DNA from: a virus
Length of the DNA stretch: 43,270 bases
Strand: one strand, 5' to 3'
Virus record (IMG/VR): IMGVR_UViG_3300028556_000003
Span: 1-43,270 of that record
Below, piece after piece: positions 18,679 to 27,638 of this stretch; the stretch's first letter is position 1; the number at the start of each line of letters is the position of its first letter. Both the position numbers and the translations under genes were made by a program. The notes under the pieces were generated by a model, which saw only the letters and a program-made list of their open reading frames with translations, made no database searches and was not told the DNA's origin.

Positions 18679-19047
18679 ATATAGAAATATTAGATGGAAT
18701 TGAAGAAGATGGATTTATATTCGTTGATAGTTCTGATTTATTCTTTGAGATTATTGATTTAGAATTTGAATGATATTTAAGTTAGGCGAAAAGGATGAAC
18801 ACATAGTCTCTGACAAGATGTCATTAAGAAAAGTGAATTAATTACTCATTTATTTTAATGTAAGTTATAAAATATAGAATTAGCTAATCTATTTTTTATA
18901 TAAATGCTTGGATAGCCTTACCCTTTTTTAAAGTATTCGAATAGACGGTCATTTAATGGAGATAGTAGCTCAGTGGCTAGAGTAGGCTAACAAGTAAGGT
19001 CATTGGTTACACTAATAACCAATGACCTTTTATTTGGAAGACAATAA
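18679..19047. other. Intergenic region before the large terminase gene
   Basis: No gene is convincing; frames of 17 and 21 codons at 18675 and 18709 look like pieces of one small frame broken by a shift. The stretch 18840-18930 is very AT-rich. Bases 18958-18995 read GGAGATAGTAGCTCAGTGGC and TAGAGTAGGCTAACAAGT, which resemble the acceptor and D-arm of a tRNA, but no matching 3' half follows; instead a long hairpin begins. A packaging site could also lie here. Confidence 0.5.
18996..19036 (+). terminator. Long 14-bp hairpin, probable terminator
   Basis: AAGGTCATTGGTTA (18996-19009) and TAACCAATGACCTT (19016-19029) are exact inverse copies with loop CACTAA, followed by TTATTT. The perfect stem and U-rich end suit a terminator or a stable 5' structure just before the terminase start at 19048. 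Confidence 0.65.
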
Positions 19048-20382
19048 ATGTTCGTCGAAATGCGATATCTCTCAAATATACAGAAGAAAAATCAATCCTC
19101 AAATACTGAAAATTTAAAAATAAAAGAACTTGAAACAGAGATTCCAGATAAACTTATTCCATTCATGCAATCTCGAAAAATGTATCAAGTTCTGCATGGG
19201 GGGCGTTCTTCAGCTAAAACTCGTACTGCCCTTGCTAAACTACTCATTCGTGCTGCTGAAAAGGCTAATCAAACAATACTTTGCACTCGTGAGTTTGAGA
19301 GCTCCATTCAGACATCTACATATGCAGAACTTAAACAAATTATCTATGAAAAAGAGTTAACGCATATATTTCATATTAAACATGACAGAATTGAATGTAA
19401 CAATGGCACACAGTTCATTTTCAAAGGTCTTGCACGCGATATCATGCAAATCAAATCAATTCCAAATATTGATATTTGTCTTGTGGAAGAAGCTGAAACT
19501 ATCAAACGAGAGCTGTGGGAAGTACTTAATCCTACCCTCCGTAAAGATGGATGTGAGTTGATTATTCTCTTCAATCCTCGAGAAAAACAATCTTCGACAT
19601 ATCAAATGTGGCTGGAAGAAAATATTCCCCAAGAAGATATTCTCCGTATTGAGATAAATTATGATGAAAATCCTTATAACTCTGCTTTGATTCTTAAGAA
19701 AATTGCTCATATGAAAGAGCACGATTATCAACGATATGAACACATTTATCTTGGTAAAGTTCTTGATATTTCCGAAGATGTTATATTCAAGGGACGTTTC
19801 AAGATTTTAGATATGCAACTTGAAAGAATCGGCGATAGATTTTTCTATCAAAATAAACAACTTGGTATGTTATATGGAATGGATTTTGGGTTTAGTGTTG
19901 ATCCTGCTGCTCTTATTGAGCTTTGCTTTATAGATAAAAATACCATTTACATTCATAACGAAATTTATAAAACTGGATTATTGCCTAGGAATCCAAAAGA
20001 TTCAGAGAATAATTATGTCGATAGAATTCGGCGAGATATTGGAAAATACGCTTTACATGAAAGGTGGTATGCCGATTGTTCTCGTCCAGATTCGATTGCA
20101 CAATTAAAACAAGATGGACTTCGTATCGAAGGAGCACCAAAGCCCAAAGGAAGTATTGAATCGGGAATTGAATATCTTTTAGGTAAAAATATTGTTATTC
20201 ATCCAAGATGCACCAACATGATTTTCGAAGCGTATAATTATAAATATAAAAAAGACAAAAATTCTGGTACTATCCTTTCAGAGATTGTCGATGCACATAA
20301 TCACGGATGGGATGCCGTTCGTTATGCATTGTGTAATCAAATTGCCGCATTGAGCGGTAAATCACTATTAGATGTTCTTTGA
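19048..20382 (+). CDS. terL: Terminase large subunit
   Basis: 444 residues. It packs DNA into the head: an N-terminal ATPase and a C-terminal nuclease. Walker A is GGRSSAKT at 51-58, Walker B IDICLVEEAE at 141-150 with the catalytic Glu, coupling motif LFNP at about 174-177. The RNase H-type nuclease shows Asp279 in YGMDFGFSVDPAA, Asp343 in WYADCSRPDS and Asp422 in NHGWDAVRY. It fits the Terminase_3 (PBSX-type) group. Length is normal. GGAAG lies before the ATG; MRYLSN four codons later is an alternative start. Confidence 0.95.
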   Translation: MFVEMRYLSNIQKKNQSSNTENLKIKELETEIPDKLIPFMQSRKMYQVLHGGRSSAKTRTALAKLLIRAAEKANQTILCTREFESSIQTSTYAELKQIIYEKELTHIFHIKHDRIECNNGTQFIFKGLARDIMQIKSIPNIDICLVEEAETIKRELWEVLNPTLRKDGCELIILFNPREKQSSTYQMWLEENIPQEDILRIEINYDENPYNSALILKKIAHMKEHDYQRYEHIYLGKVLDISEDVIFKGRFKILDMQLERIGDRFFYQNKQLGMLYGMDFGFSVDPAALIELCFIDKNTIYIHNEIYKTGLLPRNPKDSENNYVDRIRRDIGKYALHERWYADCSRPDSIAQLKQDGLRIEGAPKPKGSIESGIEYLLGKNIVIHPRCTNMIFEAYNYKYKKDKNSGTILSEIVDAHNHGWDAVRYALCNQIAALSGKSLLDVL

Positions 20383-20390
20383 GGTATAGC

Positions 20391-21980
20391 GTGGCAAAAA
20401 AAGCACTTAAAAATACTGTTAAAAACATAGTTTCTCCAAAAAATAAAAATATTCAAAATGGATTCGGTGAAGCTATTGGATTTCAAGATTGGGGTTACAC
20501 TGGAGTTCCCTTCGGAACACAGCTCAACCAAGTGAATACTCTCTTCAATAACAACCGTTGGTATCTTGTATCAAACATGCGACAACTTCTTTCAGAACTT
20601 TATGTTGAACATGGTTTGATTCGCACTATTGTTGATTTGCCAGTTGATGATGGTTTTCGCGGAGGTGTAGAAATATCTTCAAAACAACTTGATGAAGTAG
20701 AATTACAAAAGCTTCAAATTTCTTTAGATAGAGACAACGATTTAAATTCTGTTGCACAGTCTATCAAATGGAATAGACTTTTCGGTGGTGCAGGCGTTCT
20801 AATCATGACAGATCAAGATCCAACTACACCTTTGGATTTGGACGAGATAACCGAAGATTCAAATCTGGAGTTCAGATCTTGCGATATGTGGGAGCTTTTT
20901 TGGGATAAACAAAATACAGAAGGTTACGACCCAGAAATTCAATTTAACGATTTTGAATTTTATAATTATTATGCAAACATCATCCATAAATCTCGCGTAA
21001 TGAGAGTCACAGGGCTTACTGCCCCTTCTTTTATTCGTCCTCGCCTTCGTGGATGGGGATTTAGTGTTGTCGAACATCTTGTACGGTCTATCAATCAATA
21101 CCTCAAAGCCAATAACCTCACTTTTGAAGTGCTCGACGAGTTCAAAATTGATGTTTATAAAATTAAAAATCTCACTGATACTTTGCTTAGCCCAACGGGT
21201 CAACAACAAGTCTCACAACGTGTTAAATTAGCAAACTGGCAAAAGAATTATCAACATGCTCTTATAATGGATGGTGAAGACGATTACATTCAAAAACAAT
21301 TATCATTTGCAGGGCTCGCTGATACTATGAAAGAAATCAGAATGCAGATTGCTTCTGATATGCGCATGCCTCTTACGAAACTTTTTGGTATTTCAAGTGC
21401 AGGTTTTAATAGCGGCGAAGATGACATTGAAAATTATAATGCTATGGTTGAATCTGAAGTACGCAACAAGGCAAAATATGACATTCTTCGAGTTATAGAA
21501 ATCAAGTGCCAAAAGATGTTTGGATTTATACCAACTGATTTATCGATTCAGTTTAAACCTTTGCGTATGCTTTCAAGTGTTGAAGAAGAACAAGTAAAAA
21601 CAGCAAAATTCACACGTCTTTTACAAGCTAAACAAGCAATGGAGATTTCTACCTTTGAGTTTAGAGATGCATGCAATCGAGATAAACTTCTCGGCATTCA
21701 ATTAGATACTACTCAAGATAAACTAAATCCCGATGATCCCGAAGTCGAACAAATTATTCAAGGTAAAATGGCAGTATTACCAGATCCTAATGGTGCCACT
21801 GATGATGGAAATCCAAACCCTCGAAAAACAACAGGTCCTTCAATTGAAGATCCTGGAGCCAATAAAGAGGATACAAGAAAACCACGAGCATGGGATTACA
21901 CTACAACCGAGAAAATTGTACCTCATAAATCTCCAAAGAAATCCGAAGCGATTGATTTACGTTATACAAAACGAGATTGA
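20391..21980 (+). CDS. Portal protein, DUF1073 type
   Basis: 529 residues with GTG start at 20391 (VAKKALKN), preceded by GAGGT; a TTG start at 20379 lies too close to that site. Landmarks of DUF1073 portals: ELYVEHGLIRTIVDLPVDDG followed by FRGGVEI, WNRLFGGAGVLIMTDQDP, RVMRVTG, and MPLTKLFGISSAGFNSGEDD. The portal ring forms the vertex through which DNA enters and to which the tail attaches. The C-terminal 60 residues are Pro/Asp-rich and probably disordered. Some databases label relatives as Acb1-family anti-CBASS proteins, but the portal role follows from context. Confidence 0.88.
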   Translation: MAKKALKNTVKNIVSPKNKNIQNGFGEAIGFQDWGYTGVPFGTQLNQVNTLFNNNRWYLVSNMRQLLSELYVEHGLIRTIVDLPVDDGFRGGVEISSKQLDEVELQKLQISLDRDNDLNSVAQSIKWNRLFGGAGVLIMTDQDPTTPLDLDEITEDSNLEFRSCDMWELFWDKQNTEGYDPEIQFNDFEFYNYYANIIHKSRVMRVTGLTAPSFIRPRLRGWGFSVVEHLVRSINQYLKANNLTFEVLDEFKIDVYKIKNLTDTLLSPTGQQQVSQRVKLANWQKNYQHALIMDGEDDYIQKQLSFAGLADTMKEIRMQIASDMRMPLTKLFGISSAGFNSGEDDIENYNAMVESEVRNKAKYDILRVIEIKCQKMFGFIPTDLSIQFKPLRMLSSVEEEQVKTAKFTRLLQAKQAMEISTFEFRDACNRDKLLGIQLDTTQDKLNPDDPEVEQIIQGKMAVLPDPNGATDDGNPNPRKTTGPSIEDPGANKEDTRKPRAWDYTTTEKIVPHKSPKKSEAIDLRYTKRD

Positions 21981-22013
21981 AATGAAAAATATTAGAAAAA
22001 TGGGAGGAAAGAA

Positions 22014-22259
22014 ATGATAGTTTGGAGTCCAGGAATGTCATTAGAATCTGTAGAAGAAAGAGTGATTCAAGCAGCTATTTCATTTTATAAAGATGAAAAA
22101 AGAGCAGCCGATTCCCTTAAATTATCCCCTAAAGATTTTGAAAAAAAGATTAAAAAATATCAAAATGAATGTAAAAAAGTAGAAGAATTAAAAGAATTAG
22201 AAAGACAAAAACATAATGACTTTGTGCTTCGTTCTCGAGGAATGAATAATACCATATAA
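22014..22259 (+). CDS. Small Fis-type helix-turn-helix protein
   Basis: 81 residues: MIVWSPGMSLESVEERVIQA, AISFYKDEKRAADSLKLSPK, then DFEKKIKKY. The segment LESVEERVIxAAxxFYxxxK RAADSLxLS resembles the Fis-like helix-turn-helix in small phage proteins encoded between portal and head genes. The C-terminal helix is charged. GGAGG lies ten bases upstream. Its role in a virion gene block is unclear; it may regulate late genes. Confidence 0.6.
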   Translation: MIVWSPGMSLESVEERVIQAAISFYKDEKRAADSLKLSPKDFEKKIKKYQNECKKVEELKELERQKHNDFVLRSRGMNNTI

Positions 22260-22260
22260 A

Positions 22261-23268
22261 ATGGAAAAAATTATAAGACTAAAACCAATTCTAGAAGATA
22301 CTTCTTACTATGACAAAATAGAAAAGAGAATAAAAGAACTTTTTAAAAAAGAATTTTACTATCCTCTTTTAAATTTATTGGATGTCGAAAAAAAGATAAT
22401 AAATTCTGTTGACGACAATCTTAAAAAAGCAATCATGTCAGGAAAAATTTATTATTCAAATGGTAAGTTTCATGGTAAATTTACTTCTTCTATTTCAAAA
22501 CAATTAGTGAAATATGGAGCAGAATGGAATAAAAAAGATTCTACTTATTCCATAAAAATAGAAGATTTACCAATGGATATAAGAAGCTCTATTTCACTTT
22601 CTCAAAGACGTTATGATGAAAGACTGAATGGAATTGATAAAAAACTCTCAAATTTTGATATTAATTCGATGTTGTCAAAACTTAATATTGCACCAATTTT
22701 CGATGAAAATATTAATAAGGTTGATAAAACATTTGAGGAATCAATTAAAAGTATAACTGTTGTTCCTCGTCTTTCTAAAAATCAACGTTCACGAATTGCT
22801 CAAGAATGGCAAAATAATCTTGAACTTTATATAAAAAACTTTGCAGATGAACAAACAAGAGATTTAAGAAAAAAAGTACAGGATAATGTTTTTGTAAAAG
22901 GAAATCGTCGTGAATCTTTAATAAAAGGTTTTATGGAAAGTTACAATGTAACAGAAAATAAAGCAAAGTTCTGGGCAAGACAAGAAACTAATCTTTTAAT
23001 GGCTAAATATAAGGAAACAAAATACACAGAAGCTGGGGTGAATGAATATGAATGGAGATGTGTACACATGCCACACCAACCATCTCCAAATGCTATTTAC
23101 AAAGCAGGAGAGGTAAGATACTCTCATGGTATACTTGAAGGAAAAATATTTTCCTGGAAAGACCCGCCAGTGACCACACCACCCGGCCAATCCCAGCGTA
23201 GAAATAACCCTGGGCAAGACTATAATTGTCGATGTTTTGCTTTGCCTATCGTGAGATTTAAAAAATGA
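22261..23268 (+). CDS. Minor head protein, Mu gpF/SPP1 gp7 family
   Basis: 335 residues. The C-terminal 130 residues carry the family signature: KAKFWARQETNLLMAKYKET, YEWRCVHMPHQ, the region around SWKDPP and NPGQDYNCRCFALPI (conserved Cys in NCRC). The N-terminal half is charged and helical. The protein is a minor capsid component needed for head assembly, and may be ejected with DNA. No clear ribosome site; the start follows the upstream stop directly, so it may depend on coupled translation. Overlaps the next gene as ATGA. Confidence 0.85.
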   Translation: MEKIIRLKPILEDTSYYDKIEKRIKELFKKEFYYPLLNLLDVEKKIINSVDDNLKKAIMSGKIYYSNGKFHGKFTSSISKQLVKYGAEWNKKDSTYSIKIEDLPMDIRSSISLSQRRYDERLNGIDKKLSNFDINSMLSKLNIAPIFDENINKVDKTFEESIKSITVVPRLSKNQRSRIAQEWQNNLELYIKNFADEQTRDLRKKVQDNVFVKGNRRESLIKGFMESYNVTENKAKFWARQETNLLMAKYKETKYTEAGVNEYEWRCVHMPHQPSPNAIYKAGEVRYSHGILEGKIFSWKDPPVTTPPGQSQRRNNPGQDYNCRCFALPIVRFKK

Positions 23269-24392
23269 TACAGAATTCTTCTGGTAAAATATACTATGGT
23301 ATGCATTTTTATCCGGGTTTAGCCCAATATGACCAACCAAGTAAAGATTCATTCAAAATTTTCTTAAATGAAGATGTTCTTAGAAAAATGGATCCTACTT
23401 TTGCTGGAAAACCTATTTTTGTTGAACATGTCGATGAAGTTGATTCAAACATAGACCAACTTAGAAAAGAAGCAGATGGATGGGTTGTTGAAAGTTTTTT
23501 TAACGGTGCTGACGGTAAACATTGGGTAAAAATGATACTGGTATCAGAAAAAGCAGAACGTGCAATAAAAAATGGTTATCGACTTTCAAATGCTTATGTG
23601 CCTCGCTTAAATGGTAAATCAGGTGTTTGGAATGGGATTGATTATCAAAACGAGGTAATTGAGGGTGAATACGAACATTTAGCTATTGTTAAAAGTCCAC
23701 GTTATGACGAATCAATAGTAATGACTCCTGATGAATTCAAAACTTATAATGAAAATTTAAAAATAGAACTAAATCGTATTTCAAATTCTAAACCAGAGGA
23801 GAAGAAAAGTATGCTTAGCAAACTAAAATTTTGGAATAAAAAAGAGGTTGAGAATTCTCTTAATCTCGAAAACATTTCTGTAACGTTGCCAAAATCCGGA
23901 ATGGAATTTTCTATATTTCAAATCGTCAATGCTATGGACGAAATGGAAATGAAGAAAAAAGAAAAAATGGAAAATAAAGACATGGACGTAGAATCAGAAT
24001 TAGAAATTAAAAAGAAAAAAATGGACGTAGAAGGAGATCTTCATAATGAAGATTCAGAAGATCAAGATATTGAATATGCCAAAAAAGAAAAAGAAGTCAA
24101 AAATAAGAAAATGAAGAATAAAGAAAAAGAAGAAGTTGAAGATTGCATGGAAAATGAAGAAGAAGAAAAAGAAGAAAAGGATAAAAAAGCTAAGAAAAAA
24201 GCTTTAGAACTCGCAGAGCATGAAGAAGAAGAAATCAAAGAAGAAGAAGTCGAAAAAAAGAAAAATAAAAAGATGAAAAATGAGAATTTCACAAAACTTC
24301 AAAATGCTCATTTGATATCACAAGAAACACGTCAAAACACTTATTATGACCAAGTTTCTCGTGGTAAAGCTAAATATGGCTCAGGTAATTAA
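23265..24392 (+). CDS. Prohead protease/scaffold, DUF2213 type
   Basis: 375 residues. Residues 1-165 match DUF2213 proteins: FAGKPIFVEHVDEVD, a conserved core WVKMILVSEKAERAIKNGYR, LSNAYVP, and YEHLAIVKSPRYDESIV. DUF2213 is thought to be a capsid maturation protease. Residues about 225-345 are an extreme Lys/Glu tract (EEEEKEEKDKKAKKKALELA type), as scaffolding domains are. The combination suggests a protease fused to scaffold that is removed from the mature head. The minus-strand Ser/Phe-rich frame opposite this tract is only a shadow. Confidence 0.8.
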   Translation: MIQNSSGKIYYGMHFYPGLAQYDQPSKDSFKIFLNEDVLRKMDPTFAGKPIFVEHVDEVDSNIDQLRKEADGWVVESFFNGADGKHWVKMILVSEKAERAIKNGYRLSNAYVPRLNGKSGVWNGIDYQNEVIEGEYEHLAIVKSPRYDESIVMTPDEFKTYNENLKIELNRISNSKPEEKKSMLSKLKFWNKKEVENSLNLENISVTLPKSGMEFSIFQIVNAMDEMEMKKKEKMENKDMDVESELEIKKKKMDVEGDLHNEDSEDQDIEYAKKEKEVKNKKMKNKEKEEVEDCMENEEEEKEEKDKKAKKKALELAEHEEEEIKEEEVEKKKNKKMKNENFTKLQNAHLISQETRQNTYYDQVSRGKAKYGSGN

Positions 24393-24410
24393 CAAAAAAG
24401 GAGATTTTTT

Positions 24411-25169
24411 ATGACTCTAACCGCTGGCGTTTTAACACTTCAAAGTGTTGGTTCCACTACAGACCAATTAATAACTACTGCTGCAAGCGGTGGAACTGGT
24501 CCTTATACTCAACAATGGTATCGTTCTACAACTACCGGATTTAGTCCAGGGGGCGGAAATATCATTGCAGGCGCGACTGCCCTTACATTAAGTGATTCTG
24601 GATTGATTCCAAATACCACTTATTACTACAAAGTTGTTTTTACAGATGTGGGAGCAAGCACTACAATTACATCCGCACAATTAACTGTTACTACAATTGC
24701 ACCATCCCTAAATATTAGCCAATTTGCAATGGCTCCATTCTTGGGAATGCTTGATTTGAAAGTTGGAAATACAAATGTAACTGCTGCACAAGTTGATATT
24801 ACTCAATCTGGATTATTATACGGTGGTTCATCTGTTAACGTTGTTAATAATTCCAATGGTATACCTACAGTTGTCGGAAGTGCTGCTGATACAAATAATG
24901 TATGGGGTTTTATTGTTTATGATATTAAATCTCAATCATATGGAATCGGCGCTCGATGTGAAATTGCACAAGGAGGAAGCTGTATTTGGCTTTATGCAAC
25001 AACTGCTATAACAAGAGGTAGTCAAGTTGTCCTTGATTTAGTATCTCCTGGTTCAGTTCAAGCTGCTGTGAGTGGGGATACTGTAATTGGATACGCTTAT
25101 GATCAAGCAACTGCATATGGACAATTGATTCGTATTGTGTTGAAAACTCCTAGCTTTGTAACATTTTAA
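24411..25169 (+). CDS. Head decoration protein with N-terminal Ig-like domain
   Basis: 252 residues. The first about 95 residues are an Ig/fibronectin-like domain (SGGTGPYTQQWYRSTTTGFS, LIPNTTYYYKVVFTD, ITSAQLTVTT). The remaining part, with SLNISQFAMAPFLGMLDLKV and IGYAYDQATAYGQLIRIVLK, looks like a capsid cement protein that sits on the capsid surface. Such Ig domains on virions are thought to bind loosely to glycans or mucus. AAGGAG lies seven bases upstream; the major capsid gene follows directly. Confidence 0.75.
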   Translation: MTLTAGVLTLQSVGSTTDQLITTAASGGTGPYTQQWYRSTTTGFSPGGGNIIAGATALTLSDSGLIPNTTYYYKVVFTDVGASTTITSAQLTVTTIAPSLNISQFAMAPFLGMLDLKVGNTNVTAAQVDITQSGLLYGGSSVNVVNNSNGIPTVVGSAADTNNVWGFIVYDIKSQSYGIGARCEIAQGGSCIWLYATTAITRGSQVVLDLVSPGSVQAAVSGDTVIGYAYDQATAYGQLIRIVLKTPSFVTF

Positions 25170-25184
25170 TAAAGGAAAATGAAA

Positions 25185-26252
25185 ATGAGAGAATTAACGA
25201 TATATAACGAGGCAGGTAAACCTGTGATTTTGAATGCGCGTGAAAAACAACATGCTGATTATGTACAAAAAATAGCAAATAGTCTGGGTTATGAAATTAA
25301 CATTACCTCTTTGACCACGATTATGAAAAGAATTACGGAACAAAAATTCTTTGAAATTCCTCCTGCTGACTATCTTCCTGTTCGTGTAGGTGAAGGAGCA
25401 TGGGCTAGTAACTTAGTAACCTATCGTTCCTACCAACTTGGTGCAGCGTTTGAGGATGGTATTGTTAACCTTGGGGCAAATAACAGTCGTCTTGCGACTG
25501 CCGATGCTGGTGTTGACAGTTTGACCATTCAAGTATTCAACTGGGCAAAAACAATTGGTTGGTCTATTTTCGATCTTGAACTTGCAGCAAAAGCTGGTAA
25601 CTGGGACTTAGTTACTGCCAAAGAAAAAGCACGCAAAAAAAACTGGGATTTAGGAATTCAAAAAGTAGCATTTCTTGGTTCAAATAATGGTACTAATAGT
25701 CAATGCGTTGGTTTATTGAATCAAAGTGGTATTACCACAAATACTTCTGTAATTACAATTCCAATTTCTACAATGAGTACTTCTCAATTAAAGACATTTA
25801 CTGCTCAAATTGTTGAAGCTTATCGTACAAATTGCCAACGTACTGCATGGCCTACTCATTTCATTATTCCTGAGTCTGACTATAATGGTTTGGCTTCCCA
25901 AGCTTCTCCTGATTTCCCAATCAAGAGTACTTTGGAACTTTTGGAAGAAACATTTCAAACTATTTGCAGAAACAAAAATTTCAAGATTCTTCCATTGGCT
26001 TATGCTGATGGTCCTTACGGACTATATGCAAGTCTTTCAGCTTCTTCGCAATTGCAAATTTATACTTTGCTTAACTACGACGAAGAAAGCATTCGTATGG
26101 ACATTCCAGTGGACTACACAAATACATTAGCGAATTCATTGGATAACTTCATGTTTCAGAATGTTGGATATGGTCAATTCACAGGCGTTTTGAGTTACAG
26201 GCCGCTTGAGCTTATGTATTTTACTTGTCCTACACCAAATCCTTTTGTTTAA
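25185..26252 (+). CDS. Major capsid protein, DUF2184 type
   Basis: 355 residues from the ATG at 25185, eight bases after AAAGGA; the ATG at 25179 is too close to it. Conserved strings: FFEIPPADYLPVRVGEGAWA, SNLVTYRSYQLGAAFEDG, WAKTIGWSIFDLELA, KKNWDLGIQKVAFLGS, and near the end LSYRPLELMYFTCP. This is the DUF2184 group of HK97-fold capsid proteins. Position between decoration and connector genes agrees. Confidence 0.9.
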   Translation: MRELTIYNEAGKPVILNAREKQHADYVQKIANSLGYEINITSLTTIMKRITEQKFFEIPPADYLPVRVGEGAWASNLVTYRSYQLGAAFEDGIVNLGANNSRLATADAGVDSLTIQVFNWAKTIGWSIFDLELAAKAGNWDLVTAKEKARKKNWDLGIQKVAFLGSNNGTNSQCVGLLNQSGITTNTSVITIPISTMSTSQLKTFTAQIVEAYRTNCQRTAWPTHFIIPESDYNGLASQASPDFPIKSTLELLEETFQTICRNKNFKILPLAYADGPYGLYASLSASSQLQIYTLLNYDEESIRMDIPVDYTNTLANSLDNFMFQNVGYGQFTGVLSYRPLELMYFTCPTPNPFV

Positions 26253-26274
26253 TATTAATTGATTGGAGGAATTA

Positions 26275-26739
26275 ATGGCTTATTTAAATCCCGATATTCC
26301 GACATTCAAAAATTATTTTTTTAGAGATTTTCCATATGGGACAGATCAAAATACATCTGTACTTGATATGGATATCGCAAAATCATACGGACAAGTAAAC
26401 TATTTAATCAATTCCGCTCTTTTTACAAATCAAGAAAATTACACCCTTGGTTACTTATGGCTTGCTGCACACTATCTCACGATAGATCTGCGTGCGAGTT
26501 CCCAGGGTATAGCAGGACGTTACAATTGGCTTGAGCAATCAAAAGGAGTTGGCAATGCGAATAGCAGCTTCGCAATTCCTCAAAGAATTTTAGATAATCC
26601 AAGTATGGCAATGCTTTCTCAGACACGTTATGGCGCGAAATATCTCGAATTAATATTGCCTCAACTTGCAGGTCAAATCATTGTCGCTCCTGGCCACACT
26701 AAGGCAGACGGTCCAAGTGGACCTTATGGAGTATGGTAA
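26275..26739 (+). CDS. Head-tail connector, DUF4054-like
   Basis: 154 residues from the ATG at 26275 (MAYLNPDIPTFKNYFFRDFP), after GGAGGAA. The layout fits DUF4054 adaptors: FKNYFFRDFPYG, a helical region LWLAAHYLTIDLRASSQG, and SQTRYGAKYLELILPQLAG close to the end. It probably forms the ring under the portal. Stop and next start are adjacent (TAAATG). Confidence 0.75.
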   Translation: MAYLNPDIPTFKNYFFRDFPYGTDQNTSVLDMDIAKSYGQVNYLINSALFTNQENYTLGYLWLAAHYLTIDLRASSQGIAGRYNWLEQSKGVGNANSSFAIPQRILDNPSMAMLSQTRYGAKYLELILPQLAGQIIVAPGHTKADGPSGPYGVW

Positions 26740-27213
26740 ATGAGTGATGAATTCAAAGATCAAATAGATACCAAATCATTAGATGCACTTTATAAAGCAT
26801 TAAAAGAAAATAAATATGTTATTCGAGTGGGTGTGCTTGGTGGAAAAAATGCACGAAGTGGGCCAGGTCAGTCAAATGCTACTATTGGTGCAGCTCATGA
26901 ATTTGGAACGAAAGATTTACCGATCCGCTCATTTTTAAGAATGCCCATTGCCGAACAATTTCCAAAAAAACTTGAGCGCGCAGGAATATTGAATGAAAAA
27001 GATATCAATCAAATCATCAAGAACTCTAGTATGAAAGATTTTGCAAATAAAATCGGAGTTCTTGCTGTCAGAACTGTTCTTATGGCTTTTGATAGCGGTG
27101 GATTTGGCAAATGGAAGGAATCCAAAATGGAATATAAAAAAGTTAAACAAACACTTGTAGAAACTCATCAACTTCGTGATTCCATAACTTATGATGTAAA
27201 GGCTAAAAAATGA
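26740..27213 (+). CDS. Neck/tail-completion protein, gp10/virion-morphogenesis-like
   Basis: 157 residues. A short helix, then VIRVGVLGGKNAR, IGAAHEFGTKDLPIRSFLRM and the C-terminal LRDSITYDVK are typical of the HK97 gp10 / phage virion morphogenesis family, where the motif (H/N)EFG....PxRxFLR is conserved. It likely joins head and tail. It overlaps the next gene as ATGA. Confidence 0.8.
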   Translation: MSDEFKDQIDTKSLDALYKALKENKYVIRVGVLGGKNARSGPGQSNATIGAAHEFGTKDLPIRSFLRMPIAEQFPKKLERAGILNEKDINQIIKNSSMKDFANKIGVLAVRTVLMAFDSGGFGKWKESKMEYKKVKQTLVETHQLRDSITYDVKAKK

Positions 27214-27629
27214 GTGCTGGACTAATTCAATGGATTAATAATGGCTCAAATATTCCACTTAATCAAAATAGTGGAACTATGCCAGATTCTAGCACAGCTC
27301 TTGATGACTGGTATCAAATCATGACATTCGGGATTATTACCAAAACTGTATCGGATTTCCAAGTAATTGAGACTGTCGTCGATACGACTTTTATGGGAGT
27401 ATGGCAACCTCTTACAGGTCGGCATCTTAATATGAAACCAGAAGGACAACGTCAATGGTCGTGGTGGATGCTTCATGCACAACTTGCATTAGATCTAAAA
27501 ATAGATGACATTATTATTTATTTAACCAAGCAATATCGTGTTATGGCGAAAAAGAACTATTCATTGGAGCAATATCAATATTATGAATTAGTTGAAGATT
27601 GGATATCTAGTGGGCCGCCCACTCCATAA
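27210..27629 (+). CDS. Putative head-tail joining protein
   Basis: 139 residues, starting MSAGLIQWINNGSNIPLNQN; YLTKQYRVMAKKNYSLEQYQ and YYELVEDW near the end recall head-closure or stopper proteins of Mu-like myoviruses in this gene position. Sequence evidence is modest; context between neck and tail-terminator genes is the main ground. Confidence 0.6.
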   Translation: MSAGLIQWINNGSNIPLNQNSGTMPDSSTALDDWYQIMTFGIITKTVSDFQVIETVVDTTFMGVWQPLTGRHLNMKPEGQRQWSWWMLHAQLALDLKIDDIIIYLTKQYRVMAKKNYSLEQYQYYELVEDWISSGPPTP

Positions 27630-27638
27630 GAAAGAATT

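Noticed and set aside
24062-24292. Minus-strand Ser/Phe-rich frame
   Set aside because: Complement of the Lys/Glu scaffold tract of the DUF2213 gene.
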